Origin: JANPPS01 sp965246835
Lineage (GTDB): Bacteria; Pseudomonadota; Alphaproteobacteria; Acetobacterales; Acetobacteraceae
NCBI GenBank assembly: GCA_965246835.1
Contig: CBDFFQ010000001.1
Span: 620,001 to 684,000, forward strand
DNA length: 64,000 bases
Direction of reading: 5' to 3'
The notes under the pieces are model-generated. The model was given only the letters and a program-made list of their open reading frames with translations, was not told the origin of the DNA and made no database searches. Positions 41,965 through 50,066 of this stretch are shown here, one piece after another (position 1 is the stretch's first letter; each line of letters begins with the position of its first letter). The translations under genes and the position numbers were made by a program.

Positions 41965-43494
41965 TTACTCAGGATCCGCCGCCGGGGCCGGCTCGTCGCC
42001 GTCGAACCAGTGCGCGCGCGCCGCCATGATGACCTGGTTGGCCGTGTCCTCGTCCATGCCGTCGGAACCCACGATCTCGATCAACTCGTCGGACGCCAGG
42101 TCCGCCAGATCGTCGAGCGTTTTGACCCCCTTCTCACCCAGCGCCACCAGCATGTGCGGCGTCAGCACCTCGATCCCCGCGATGTCGTCCGACACGCCGA
42201 GCGCCACGCGCTTATCGTTCATCTCGTCGTCGCGCTTGGTGAGGAACGCCTGCGCCCGGCGGATCAGCTCGTCCGCCACGCTCTCGTCGAAGCCCTCGAT
42301 CTCGGCGAGCTCCTCGGGCGCCACGTAGGCCAGCTCCTCGATCGTGGAGAAATCCTCCGTCACCAGCAGCCCGGCGATCACGTCGTCCACGTCCAGCGCC
42401 TCCACGAACAGCCCCGTCTTGCGGCGGAACTCCTCCTGCCGGCGCTCGCTCTCCTCGGCTTCCGTCAGGATGTCGATGTCCCAGCGGGTCAGCTGGCTCG
42501 CGAGCCGCACGTTCTGGCCGCGCCGTCCGATGGCAAGGCTCAGCTGCTCGTCCGGCACCACGACCTCGACCCGCCCGGCTTCCTCGTCCATCACGACCTT
42601 GGTGACCTCGGCCGGCGCCAGCGCGTTCACGACGAACGTCGCGTGCTGGCTCGACCACGGGATGATGTCGATCTTCTCGCCCTGCAGCTCCTGCACCACG
42701 GCCTGCACACGCGATCCGCGCATGCCGACGCAGGCGCCGACGGGGTCGATGCTCTGGTCGCGGGAGATCACCGCCATCTTGGCGCGACTGCCGGGGTCGC
42801 GCGCCACGGCCTTGATCTCGATGATGCCGTCATAGATTTCCGGGACTTCCTGCGCAAACAGCTTGGCCAGGAACGCCGGGTGCGTGCGGGACAGGAAGAT
42901 CTGGGGTCCGCGCACCTCCTCCCGCACGTCGTAGATGTAGGCCCGCACCCGGTCGCCGTTGCGGAAACTCTCGCGCGGGATCAGCTCGTCCCGGCGCAGC
43001 AGCGCCTCCGCCTTGCCCAGCTCGACCATCATGTTGCCGTACTCAGTGCGCTTCACGATGCCGTTCACGATCTCGCCGATGCGGTCCTTGAACTCGTCGT
43101 ATTGCTTCTTGCGCTCGTATTCGCGAACGCGCTGCACGATCACCTGCTTGGCGGTCTGGGCGGCGATGCGGTCGAAGTCGATCGGCGGCAGCGGGTCGAT
43201 GATGTGGCCGCCCAACTGGATATCGGGCTGGAACTTGCGGGCGATGTGGATCGGAATCTGGGTGGCCTCGTTCTCGACCACCTCCACCGCCTCGGTCCAG
43301 CGGGACAGGCGGACGTCACCGGTCTTCTTGTCGATCGTGGCGCGGATGTCCTTCTCGGAGCCATACTTGGCGCGGCCGGCCTTTTGGATGGCCTGCTCCA
43401 TCGCCTCCAGCACCTCGTCGCGCTCGATCGATTTCTCACGCGCCACGGCGTCGGCCACCAGCAGCAATTCGGGGCGGGATACGGAGGTGTCCAT
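41965..43494 (-). CDS. nusA: transcription termination/antitermination factor NusA
   Basis: The 509-residue RNA polymerase-binding factor controls pausing and antitermination. It begins with the polymerase-binding domain (LLLVADAVAREKSIERDEVL), followed by an S1 domain and two KH domains (GACVGMRGSRVQAVVQELQG, SLAIGRRGQNVRLA). Two helix-hairpin-helix acidic repeats and an acidic C terminus follow (FDGDEPAPAADPE). Length is typical of alphaproteobacteria. Confidence 0.97.
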   Translation of the reverse strand: MDTSVSRPELLLVADAVAREKSIERDEVLEAMEQAIQKAGRAKYGSEKDIRATIDKKTGDVRLSRWTEAVEVVENEATQIPIHIARKFQPDIQLGGHIIDPLPPIDFDRIAAQTAKQVIVQRVREYERKKQYDEFKDRIGEIVNGIVKRTEYGNMMVELGKAEALLRRDELIPRESFRNGDRVRAYIYDVREEVRGPQIFLSRTHPAFLAKLFAQEVPEIYDGIIEIKAVARDPGSRAKMAVISRDQSIDPVGACVGMRGSRVQAVVQELQGEKIDIIPWSSQHATFVVNALAPAEVTKVVMDEEAGRVEVVVPDEQLSLAIGRRGQNVRLASQLTRWDIDILTEAEESERRQEEFRRKTGLFVEALDVDDVIAGLLVTEDFSTIEELAYVAPEELAEIEGFDESVADELIRRAQAFLTKRDDEMNDKRVALGVSDDIAGIEVLTPHMLVALGEKGVKTLDDLADLASDELIEIVGSDGMDEDTANQVIMAARAHWFDGDEPAPAADPE

Positions 43495-43519
43495 GCTATC
43501 TGCTCCTAATTCTCGAACG

Positions 43520-44050
43520 TCAGTTCGACACCGGCGGCCCGGCGGTGGCCGCGATCAATTCGTCCGTCAGCATCAGCTTCGCCCGCCGGACGTCGCCCAT
43601 CGGCAGCACCACGTCGCTGCCATCTTCCAGCCGCAGCCGGATGGCAACGGCGTCCGCGCCCAGGATCACGCCGGTGAACCGCCGCCGACCGTCCACAGGC
43701 ATCAGCATCTCCACCCGCGCCTGGTGGCCGGCGAACCGCACCCAATCCTTCACCCGCGTCAGCGGCCGGTCGATCCCGGCGGAGCTGACCTCAAGGGTCC
43801 AGGCGCCGGGCAGCGGGTCCTCCACGTCGATCAGCGCGCTGACGGTATGGGTGATCTTCTCGCAATCCGTCACGCTGATCTGCGCGCCATCCGCCCGGTC
43901 CGCCATCACCTGCACCGTCGGCTTGTCCCGGCCCAGCACCAGCACGCGCACCAGCTCGTAGCCCAGCGCCTCGATCGACGGGCCGATAATGCCTGCGATC
44001 CGCGCTTCCAGCCCGGAATGGTTCGGCTCGTCTGAGGGGGGACGCGACAT
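43520..44050 (-). CDS. rimP: ribosome maturation factor RimP
   Basis: The 176-residue protein is needed for 30S maturation. It has GLEARIAGIIGPSIEALGYE at the start, the conserved DPLPGAWTLEVSSAGIDRPL segment with VSSxGIDRPL, and a C-terminal SH3-like domain. It is the first gene of the rimP-nusA-ylxR-infB-rbfA block. A terminator from the upstream operon lies just before it, so its promoter must be within or near 44051-44110. Confidence 0.95.
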   Translation of the reverse strand: MSRPPSDEPNHSGLEARIAGIIGPSIEALGYELVRVLVLGRDKPTVQVMADRADGAQISVTDCEKITHTVSALIDVEDPLPGAWTLEVSSAGIDRPLTRVKDWVRFAGHQARVEMLMPVDGRRRFTGVILGADAVAIRLRLEDGSDVVLPMGDVRRAKLMLTDELIAATAGPPVSN

Positions 44051-44067
44051 GGGGTGCCTTAGGAATC

Positions 44068-44095
44068 AAAAAGGGCGGCCCGGTAAGGCCACCCC
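44068..44095 (-). terminator. intrinsic terminator after the acyltransferase gene
   Basis: Read on the minus strand, GGGTGGCC pairs with GGCCGCCC across a 6-base loop (one T-G pair), and TTTTT follows directly. It closes the operon that ends with the acyltransferase gene and separates it from rimP. Confidence 0.75.
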
Positions 44096-44124
44096 GATAC
44101 AGTCCGGAGATTTGTTTGTGGCGC

Positions 44125-45195
44125 CTAGATAGGCGAACTCTGCCGCCGCCGCAAGATGCGCCAGGGCCGGCGCGGGCTTCGCACCAGGCGCCGGACCGGC
44201 AGCTCGATCAAGCGATGACCCAGCCACGCCAGCCCGAATGTCAGGGCGAGCGTGGCGGGCACCAGCACCGCCGGGTCGGACCCGATCAGGTGCGGCAGCC
44301 GGTCCAGCACGGGCACGTGCACCAGGTAGATGGCGTACGACAGCACACCGAGCCCATGGAACGCCGGCGCTGCCAAGGTGCGTTGGAACGCATCCCGCCC
44401 CAGATGCGTCGAAGCCACCAGCACCGGCAGGCCGGCATAGACCGCAAGGTCGGGCACCTCCACCGCCATGGCCACCAGGAGCGACCCGGCCACCGCTGCG
44501 CCTACTCCCGGACGTTGCAGGAACATCCGCCACCGCACAGAGTCCAGCGAGCGGTAGGTCAGCAGCCCGATCGTGAACCCGGCCAAGCAGCGCAACGCCG
44601 GCAGCAGGCTCCAATTATCGTAGATGTCGAGCGGTCCGCGCCGCCCTGCCCCACGGTCCGGCGCCAGCCAAACGCACAGCACCAAGGCCGCCCCCGCAAC
44701 CAGCAGCGCCGCCCACGCCATCCCCCGCCCGCGATGCAGCGCGACGGCCGCCAGCACCGGAAACGCGACATAGGCCAGCATCTCCGTGCTGACCGACCAG
44801 GAGGGCGGGTTGATGACCTGGCTGACACCCCAGCTCTGGATCATCAGCAGATTGGCCACGATCATCTTCGGCCAGGCAACCCAGGCGCCCTCGTGCCATT
44901 GGATCGCCAGCACGGCCAGGACCAGGGCGACATGCAGCGGCCAGAGCCGAGCCACGCGGCGCAGCAGGAACACGGCGTATGGGCCGGCCGCGAAACCGGA
45001 TCGGAACCAGGCGCCATAGGCCAACGCCATCACGAAGCCGCTCAGCACGAAGAACAAATCCACCGCGAGGTAGAACTTCATCGCCAGGCCGTTCAGCACC
45101 GGGAGATGGAGCTGTTGCCGGAGATACAGGTGATGCAGGACCACCAGCAGGGCCGCCGCGCCGCGCAGGCCCGTGAGTGCGCGGCTGTCGCTCAT
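44125..45195 (-). CDS. acyltransferase family 3 membrane protein
   Basis: The 356-residue inner-membrane protein has about ten helices and the acyltransferase-3 pattern: LTGLRGAAALLVVLHHLYLR with the conserved His, FYLAVDLFFVLSGFVMA, PSWSVSTEMLAYVAFPVLAA, and a late LSYAIYLVHVPVL. These enzymes O-acetylate or O-acylate surface sugars. Its ATG overlaps the trmB stop (ATGA), an unusual partner for a tRNA methyltransferase. Confidence 0.88.
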   Translation of the reverse strand: MSDSRALTGLRGAAALLVVLHHLYLRQQLHLPVLNGLAMKFYLAVDLFFVLSGFVMALAYGAWFRSGFAAGPYAVFLLRRVARLWPLHVALVLAVLAIQWHEGAWVAWPKMIVANLLMIQSWGVSQVINPPSWSVSTEMLAYVAFPVLAAVALHRGRGMAWAALLVAGAALVLCVWLAPDRGAGRRGPLDIYDNWSLLPALRCLAGFTIGLLTYRSLDSVRWRMFLQRPGVGAAVAGSLLVAMAVEVPDLAVYAGLPVLVASTHLGRDAFQRTLAAPAFHGLGVLSYAIYLVHVPVLDRLPHLIGSDPAVLVPATLALTFGLAWLGHRLIELPVRRLVRSPRRPWRILRRRQSSPI

Positions 45196-45896
45196 GCCGG
45201 GTTCCCGGACCGGAGGAAGCGCCAGTAGAGTGGCAGCCGCCCGGCCCGCAGCGCCTTCGCCTCATAGCGCGTGGGCGGCCAACCGGCCGGGCGAACCTGC
45301 ACCGGGGCGGTCTGTTCAAACAGGGCTTGCGTCGACATCGTTTCCACAACCCAGGATTGATAGGTTGGGTCGTCAGATGCAATGCGCCATTCGCCCCCAG
45401 GGCGGACTTTCCGCGCAAGCAACGGAATCTGCGCCGGATGGACGAAGCGGCGCTTGATGTGGCGCAGCTTCGGCCAGGGGTCCGGAAACATGAGACACAC
45501 CCGGTCCAGGGACGCATCGGGCAAGGCCCGCAGCAGGATCCGCGCGTCGTCATCCCACACCATAAGGTTGGGCGGCACCTGCTCGGGCGCGCCCTCCGGC
45601 GCCACGGCGGACAACAGGGAACATATGCCGGTCTCGAACACCTCGCACGCGATCAGCGCGGCGCCGGGCTCCGCCGCGGCCAGCGCCAACGCATGCTCGC
45701 CGCCGCCGAAGCCGATCTCAAGCGTGAGTGTGGCGGGGCGGACCGGGAACGCGGCCAGCGGGTCACCCGCCTGATCGAGCGGGAACCGCAGCCGCGGCAG
45801 CAGGGTGTCGAGCAATTCCTGCTGCCGCGGCCGCAGCTTGTGACCGCGGATGCGGCCATAGAGGCGGTCGTCGGGTGGCTTGAGCGCCTTCGTCAC
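45192..45896 (-). CDS. trmB: tRNA (guanosine(46)-N7)-methyltransferase
   Basis: The 234-residue SAM-dependent enzyme methylates G46 of tRNAs. It shows RLYGRIRGHKLRPRQQELLD near the start, the SAM-binding LEIGFGGGEHALALA, the family motif VCLMFPDPWPKLRHIKRRF, and the C-terminal TRYEAKALRAG. The GTG start at 45896 lies inside the arm of a palindromic repeat and has no clear ribosome-binding site. Confidence 0.94.
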   Translation of the reverse strand: MTKALKPPDDRLYGRIRGHKLRPRQQELLDTLLPRLRFPLDQAGDPLAAFPVRPATLTLEIGFGGGEHALALAAAEPGAALIACEVFETGICSLLSAVAPEGAPEQVPPNLMVWDDDARILLRALPDASLDRVCLMFPDPWPKLRHIKRRFVHPAQIPLLARKVRPGGEWRIASDDPTYQSWVVETMSTQALFEQTAPVQVRPAGWPPTRYEAKALRAGRLPLYWRFLRSGNPA

Positions 45897-45978
45897 GGCG
45901 AGCGAAGCGAAGCCGTCCAGGGGCGAGCGGCGCGCCCGTCACCCCTGGATTGCTTCACCGAACGGCTCGCAATGACGG
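45892..45978. repeat. palindromic repeat between metK and trmB
   Basis: GTCACGGCGAGCGAAGCGAAGC (plus GTCCAGGGG) and CCCCTGGATTGCTTCACCG (plus AACGGCTCGCAATGACGG) form an imperfect inverted repeat covering nearly all of the 85-base spacer. The words resemble the interspersed palindromes of the type GTCATTGCGAGCGAAGCGAAGCAATCC seen in many proteobacterial genomes. It overlaps the trmB start. Confidence 0.65.
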
Positions 45979-45981
45979 GGA

Positions 45982-47169
45982 TCAGCGGCCGAACGCCTGC
46001 TTCAACGCCGCCACCAGATCCGTCCGCTCCCAGGTGAACGTGCCCAGATCGTCATCCGGCGTGCGGCCGAAATGGCCGTAGGCGCTGGTGATCGCATAGA
46101 TCGGGCGGTTCATGCGCAGATGCTCGCGGATGCCGCGTGGGCTGAGGTTCACCAGCTCGCGCAACACGCGCTCCAGCTTCGCCTCCTCCACATCGCGCCC
46201 GGTGCCGCCAAGATCGACATAGACGCTGAGCGGGTGGGACACGCCGATCGCGTAGCTGATCTGGATCGTGCATCTGTCCGCGAGCCCCGCGGCCACCACG
46301 TTCTTCGCCAGATACCGGCAGGCATAGGCCGCGCTGCGGTCCACCTTGGTCGGGTCCTTGCCGCTGAAGGCGCCGCCACCGTGGGGGGAGGCGCCGCCAT
46401 ACGTGTCCACGATGATCTTGCGGCCCGTGAGCCCGGCATCCCCATCGGGCCCGCCGATCACGAACTTGCCGGTGGGGTTGATGTAGATCTCGTCGGCACC
46501 GGGCATCCAGCCCTCCGGCAGGCTGCTTTCGATCAGGGGATGCAGCATCTCCTTGATGTCGCGCTGGTCCATGCCGTCATCGTGCTGCGTGCTGACCACG
46601 ATGCTCGTGGCGCCCACGGGCTTGCCGTCCAAGTATTTCAGCGTGACCTGGCTTTTCGCATCCGGCTGCAGCCCGGCGACGCTGAGGTCCCCGTTCTTCC
46701 GCAGCTCGCTCATGCGGCGCAGGATCAGATGCGCGTAATGGATCGGGGCCGGCATCAGCTCCGGCGTCTCGGTGCACGCATAGCCGAACATGATGCCCTG
46801 GTCGCCGGCGCCCTCGTCCTTGTTGCCGGCGGAGTCCACGCCCACGGCGATATCCACGCTCTGCGCATGCAGGAGGCAGTCGATCTGCGCGTTCTTCCAC
46901 GAGAAGCCGGACTGGTCGTACCCGATGTCGTGGATCGCGAGCCGGGTCAGGTGCGTCAGCAGCTCGGGCGTGACGGTGCCGGGCCCACGGACCTCACCGG
47001 CGAGCACCACGCGGTTCGTGGTGACCAGCGTTTCGCAGCCCACGCGGGAATAGGGGTCGGCAGCCAGATAGGCATCGAGCACCGTGTCGCTGATGCGGTC
47101 GGCCACCTTGTCCGGATGGCCTTCGGACACGGATTCGGAAGTGAACAGGTACTCGCCCTTGTCGCGCAT
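45982..47169 (-). CDS. metK: S-adenosylmethionine synthetase
   Basis: The 395-residue enzyme makes SAM from methionine and ATP. Signatures include YLFTSESVSEGHPDKVADRI, the GAGDQGIMFGYAC hexapeptide region and GGGAFSGKDPTKVDRSAAY. ATG 47169 is chosen because AAGAGGAGAAA lies right before it. The leader 47170-47275 has an 8-base stem (GTGCGGCG/CGCCGCAC), but I could not match it to a known SAM riboswitch. Confidence 0.97.
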   Translation of the reverse strand: MRDKGEYLFTSESVSEGHPDKVADRISDTVLDAYLAADPYSRVGCETLVTTNRVVLAGEVRGPGTVTPELLTHLTRLAIHDIGYDQSGFSWKNAQIDCLLHAQSVDIAVGVDSAGNKDEGAGDQGIMFGYACTETPELMPAPIHYAHLILRRMSELRKNGDLSVAGLQPDAKSQVTLKYLDGKPVGATSIVVSTQHDDGMDQRDIKEMLHPLIESSLPEGWMPGADEIYINPTGKFVIGGPDGDAGLTGRKIIVDTYGGASPHGGGAFSGKDPTKVDRSAAYACRYLAKNVVAAGLADRCTIQISYAIGVSHPLSVYVDLGGTGRDVEEAKLERVLRELVNLSPRGIREHLRMNRPIYAITSAYGHFGRTPDDDLGTFTWERTDLVAALKQAFGR

Positions 47170-47275
47170 GGATTTCTCCTCTTGTCGCGGATTGATGGCC
47201 CGTGCGGCGCCGTGATGGACATTCCGCCGCACCGGCCGTGTGCCGGGGCGGGCGTGGTGTGGCGGATCGGGGTAT

Positions 47276-47866
47276 TCAGGTCAAGACGTGGAGGGCGCGG
47301 GTCAGCCCGCGGGGCAGGCCGCCGGGGATCGCGGCTTCCGTCACCGGCGCGCGATCATCGATGGCCGCAACCGGCGCATAATCCCCCCGCATCCGCAGCC
47401 GGCGCCGTGCGGGTGGGGAGCGGTCCGTGTAGCCGTTATTGTAGCGGCAGCCGAGCACGCCCACGCCCGCGGCCAGCAACTCCGCGGTCGGCCAGGTCAG
47501 CACCACCTGGTCCCGCCCGGCCTCGGCCGCGCGGAATCGCCCGGCCGCCTCCGCCGTCACGCTGAAGAACACAAGGCCGTTGATGAAGCGCCGCCACTCC
47601 CCGGGGCCGATCGCCGGGTCGAGCCGGCTGCGCAGCACGCGGTCTCGCATGCCCTGACGGCGTAATGCGGCGAACCCATGCACGGGGTGGCGGAGGAGCC
47701 GGTAATCGTCCCGGTTCCGCGTCAGCAGCGCCGGGCGATCGCGGACCGGCACCTCGAACAGGCAGCACAGCGCCTTGGCCGGCAGCAGCCCGTGCGCCCG
47801 GATCAGCGGCAGGGCGGCGCGATCGGTCACATGATACAGCAGGGGGAAGCGTTGGGCGAAGCTCAC
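47276..47866 (-). CDS. uncharacterised protein with LYHVT-type N-terminal motif
   Basis: The 196-residue protein starts MSFAQRFPLLYHVTDRAALP and continues LIRAHGLLPA, with an FINGLVFFS strand near residue 100 and YNNGYTDRSPPARRR near 155. The early Tyr-His followed by a helix and Gly-Leu-Leu resembles proteins with an ADP-ribosyltransferase-like fold, but no catalytic set can be assigned with confidence. The GTG start overlaps the dapB stop (GTGA), and metK follows. Function is unknown. Confidence 0.7.
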   Translation of the reverse strand: MSFAQRFPLLYHVTDRAALPLIRAHGLLPAKALCCLFEVPVRDRPALLTRNRDDYRLLRHPVHGFAALRRQGMRDRVLRSRLDPAIGPGEWRRFINGLVFFSVTAEAAGRFRAAEAGRDQVVLTWPTAELLAAGVGVLGCRYNNGYTDRSPPARRRLRMRGDYAPVAAIDDRAPVTEAAIPGGLPRGLTRALHVLT

Positions 47867-48618
47867 GACAATCCCAGAACGTCCGCCATGGAATAGATCC
47901 CCGGCGCGCGGCCCGGCGTCCATCCCGCCGCCTGCACGGCGCCCGTGGCGAACACGCGGCGGTCGAACACGCGGTGGTTCAGCGACAGATGTTCGGTCGC
48001 GGAGGCGAACAGCAGCGTGTGCTCCCCCACCACTTGGCCGCCGCGCAGCGCCGCGAAGCCGATCGCCCCGGTCTGCCGCGCGCCGGTATGGCCGTCCCGC
48101 CCGCTCTCGGTCATGTCCTCCAGCCGGATGCCGCGCCCCTTCGCCACCGCGCGCCCGATGCCGATCGCGGTGCCGGATGGGGCGTCCACCTTCTGGCGGT
48201 GATGCATCTCGATGATCTCGGCGTCATAGGATTGGGCTGGGAGGGCTGCGCCCAGCTGCTGGGCCAGGCGCAGCAACACCACGATGCCGGGCGCGAAGCT
48301 CGGGGAGAACACGACCGGGATGCGGGCAGAGGCACGTTGCACGGCGGCGTCGTCGACGGCGGATAGCCCGCTCGTGCCCAGAACCCACGCGGCGCCGCTG
48401 GCCTCCATCGCCGCGGCATGGGCCTGCGCGACGGCGGCATGGGTGAAGTCGATCACGGCCTCGCTCGCCGCGGCCAGCGCGGCCACGTCCGGGAACCGCG
48501 TGGCGCCGGACTCGCCGGAGCGCCAGGTCCCGCCCACAAGGGTGTGGCCCGCCGCCACGACCTCCTCGGCCAGGAGCTTGCCCATGCGGCCCGTGATGCC
48601 GATTACCCCGATCCTCAA
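47863..48618 (-). CDS. dapB: 4-hydroxy-tetrahydrodipicolinate reductase
   Basis: The 251-residue enzyme of lysine and diaminopimelate synthesis has the NAD(P) motif RIGVIGITGRMGKLLAEEVV, GTSGLSAVDDAAV, and the active-site EMHHRQKVDAPSGTA with the catalytic His-His and Lys. The TTG start overlaps the glgA stop (TTGA), and no better start exists. Its place between glycogen genes and metK is unusual. Confidence 0.94.
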   Translation of the reverse strand: MRIGVIGITGRMGKLLAEEVVAAGHTLVGGTWRSGESGATRFPDVAALAAASEAVIDFTHAAVAQAHAAAMEASGAAWVLGTSGLSAVDDAAVQRASARIPVVFSPSFAPGIVVLLRLAQQLGAALPAQSYDAEIIEMHHRQKVDAPSGTAIGIGRAVAKGRGIRLEDMTESGRDGHTGARQTGAIGFAALRGGQVVGEHTLLFASATEHLSLNHRVFDRRVFATGAVQAAGWTPGRAPGIYSMADVLGLS

Positions 48619-50066
48619 GCGCGAAGACCCCGATACAGCGCAGCATAGGCGCGGGCGGGCCCGGTCCAACCCACCTCCGCCGCCATGGCGTTCCGTTGCA
48701 GGCGAGCCCAGAGTTTCGGGTCCGCCCACAGCGTCAGCAGCCGCCGGATCGCTCCCTCGAGCCCGCTCTGATCCACTGGCCAGAACTGGATACCGGTGGC
48801 GACGCCGGAGGCCAGCGCGGCCTCGTTCGCGTCCACCACAGTGTCCGACAAGCCGCCCACCCGGCTTACCACAGGGATCGCGCCATAGCGTAGGGCCGCC
48901 AGCTGGGTGAGGCCGCAGGGCTCGAAGCGGGACGGCACGAACAGCGCGTCGATCCCCGCCTGGACCACATGCGCCAGGCCCTCGTCGAAGCCCAGGAACA
49001 CCGAGACCCGGCCCGGATGCGCCTGCGCCACCGCCGCGAACCCGCTGGCCAACAGGGGCTCGCCCGTGCCGAGCACCACGAGCTGCGCGCCGCCCGCCAG
49101 CAGGGATGGCAGCGCCTGCAGCAGCAAATCCATGCCCTTCTGATCCGTCAGCCGGCTCACGACACCGCAGAGCAGCGCCGAATTGTCGAGCTGCAATCCC
49201 ATCCGCGCCTGCAGCACCGCCTTGTTGCGGCTCCGGCGGCGGAGGTTACCGGGGGCAAAGCGGTTTTCGATGTGGGCATCGTGCGCCGGGTCCCATACGG
49301 CGTCGTCGAGGCCGTTCAGGATGCCGGACAAACTGGCGGACCGGGCACGCAGCAACCCATCGAGGCCCATGCCCCCGGCGGGTGTCTGGATCTCGGCGGC
49401 ATAGGTCGGGGAGACCGTGGTGATCCGGTCCGACAGGCGCAGCCCGGCCTTCAGCATGCCGATGCCGCCATTGTATTCCACGCCCTCCACCGTGAACGAC
49501 TCCGGCGGCAAGCCCAGCGCGCTCAGCTTGGTGGCGGGAAACCAGCCTTGAAACGCCAGATTGTGGACGGTGAACACGGTGCCGGGCCGCTTGCCCCCTG
49601 GCAAGTAGGCGGGCAAGTAGGCGGGCAGCAGGCCGGCCTGCCAATCATGCGCGTGCACCACATCCGGCACGAAGCCGGCCAGACCTTGCGCCAGCCACGC
49701 CCCGGCGCGGGCCAGGGCGCCGAAGCGCTCGGCATTGTCCGGCCAATCCGCCCCGTCCGGCCCGGTATAAGGCAGGCCGCCGCGCTGATAGAGATGCGGC
49801 GCCTCCAGCACGAACAGGTCCCGCCCCGCCGCCGTGCCCGACAGCAGCCGCGCCTCCCCCCCGAACCAATCGGGCAATTGCCGCACCATGGTCCGGGCGA
49901 CCAGGCCCTCCATCACGGCGGGATAGCCGGGCAGCAGAGTGCGGACCTCCACCCCCTCCTTCGCCAACGCCGCCGGCAGAGCGCCCACGACGTCCGCGAG
50001 ACCACCGGTTTTCACCAGAGGGAACATCTCCGACGCCACGGAGAGTACGCGCAGCGAAGGCGTCAC
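48615..50066 (-). CDS. glgA: glycogen synthase
   Basis: The 483-residue GT5 enzyme extends alpha-1,4-glucan from ADP-glucose. It shows the N-terminal SVASEMFPLVKTGGLADVVG with the conserved KTGGL, DVVHAHDWQAGL, VSPTYAAEIQTPAGG, and the C-terminal VPSRFEPCGLTQLAALRYG. A 12-base tandem duplication at 49602-49625 gives PAYLPAYLP near residue 150. The GTG start overlaps the glgC stop (GTGA). Confidence 0.95.
   Translation of the reverse strand: MTPSLRVLSVASEMFPLVKTGGLADVVGALPAALAKEGVEVRTLLPGYPAVMEGLVARTMVRQLPDWFGGEARLLSGTAAGRDLFVLEAPHLYQRGGLPYTGPDGADWPDNAERFGALARAGAWLAQGLAGFVPDVVHAHDWQAGLLPAYLPAYLPGGKRPGTVFTVHNLAFQGWFPATKLSALGLPPESFTVEGVEYNGGIGMLKAGLRLSDRITTVSPTYAAEIQTPAGGMGLDGLLRARSASLSGILNGLDDAVWDPAHDAHIENRFAPGNLRRRSRNKAVLQARMGLQLDNSALLCGVVSRLTDQKGMDLLLQALPSLLAGGAQLVVLGTGEPLLASGFAAVAQAHPGRVSVFLGFDEGLAHVVQAGIDALFVPSRFEPCGLTQLAALRYGAIPVVSRVGGLSDTVVDANEAALASGVATGIQFWPVDQSGLEGAIRRLLTLWADPKLWARLQRNAMAAEVGWTGPARAYAALYRGLRA

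Noticed and set aside
47170..47275. Possible SAM riboswitch before metK
   Set aside because: There is an 8-pair stem, but no match to SAM-I, SAM-II or SAM/SAH consensus features that I can recognise.
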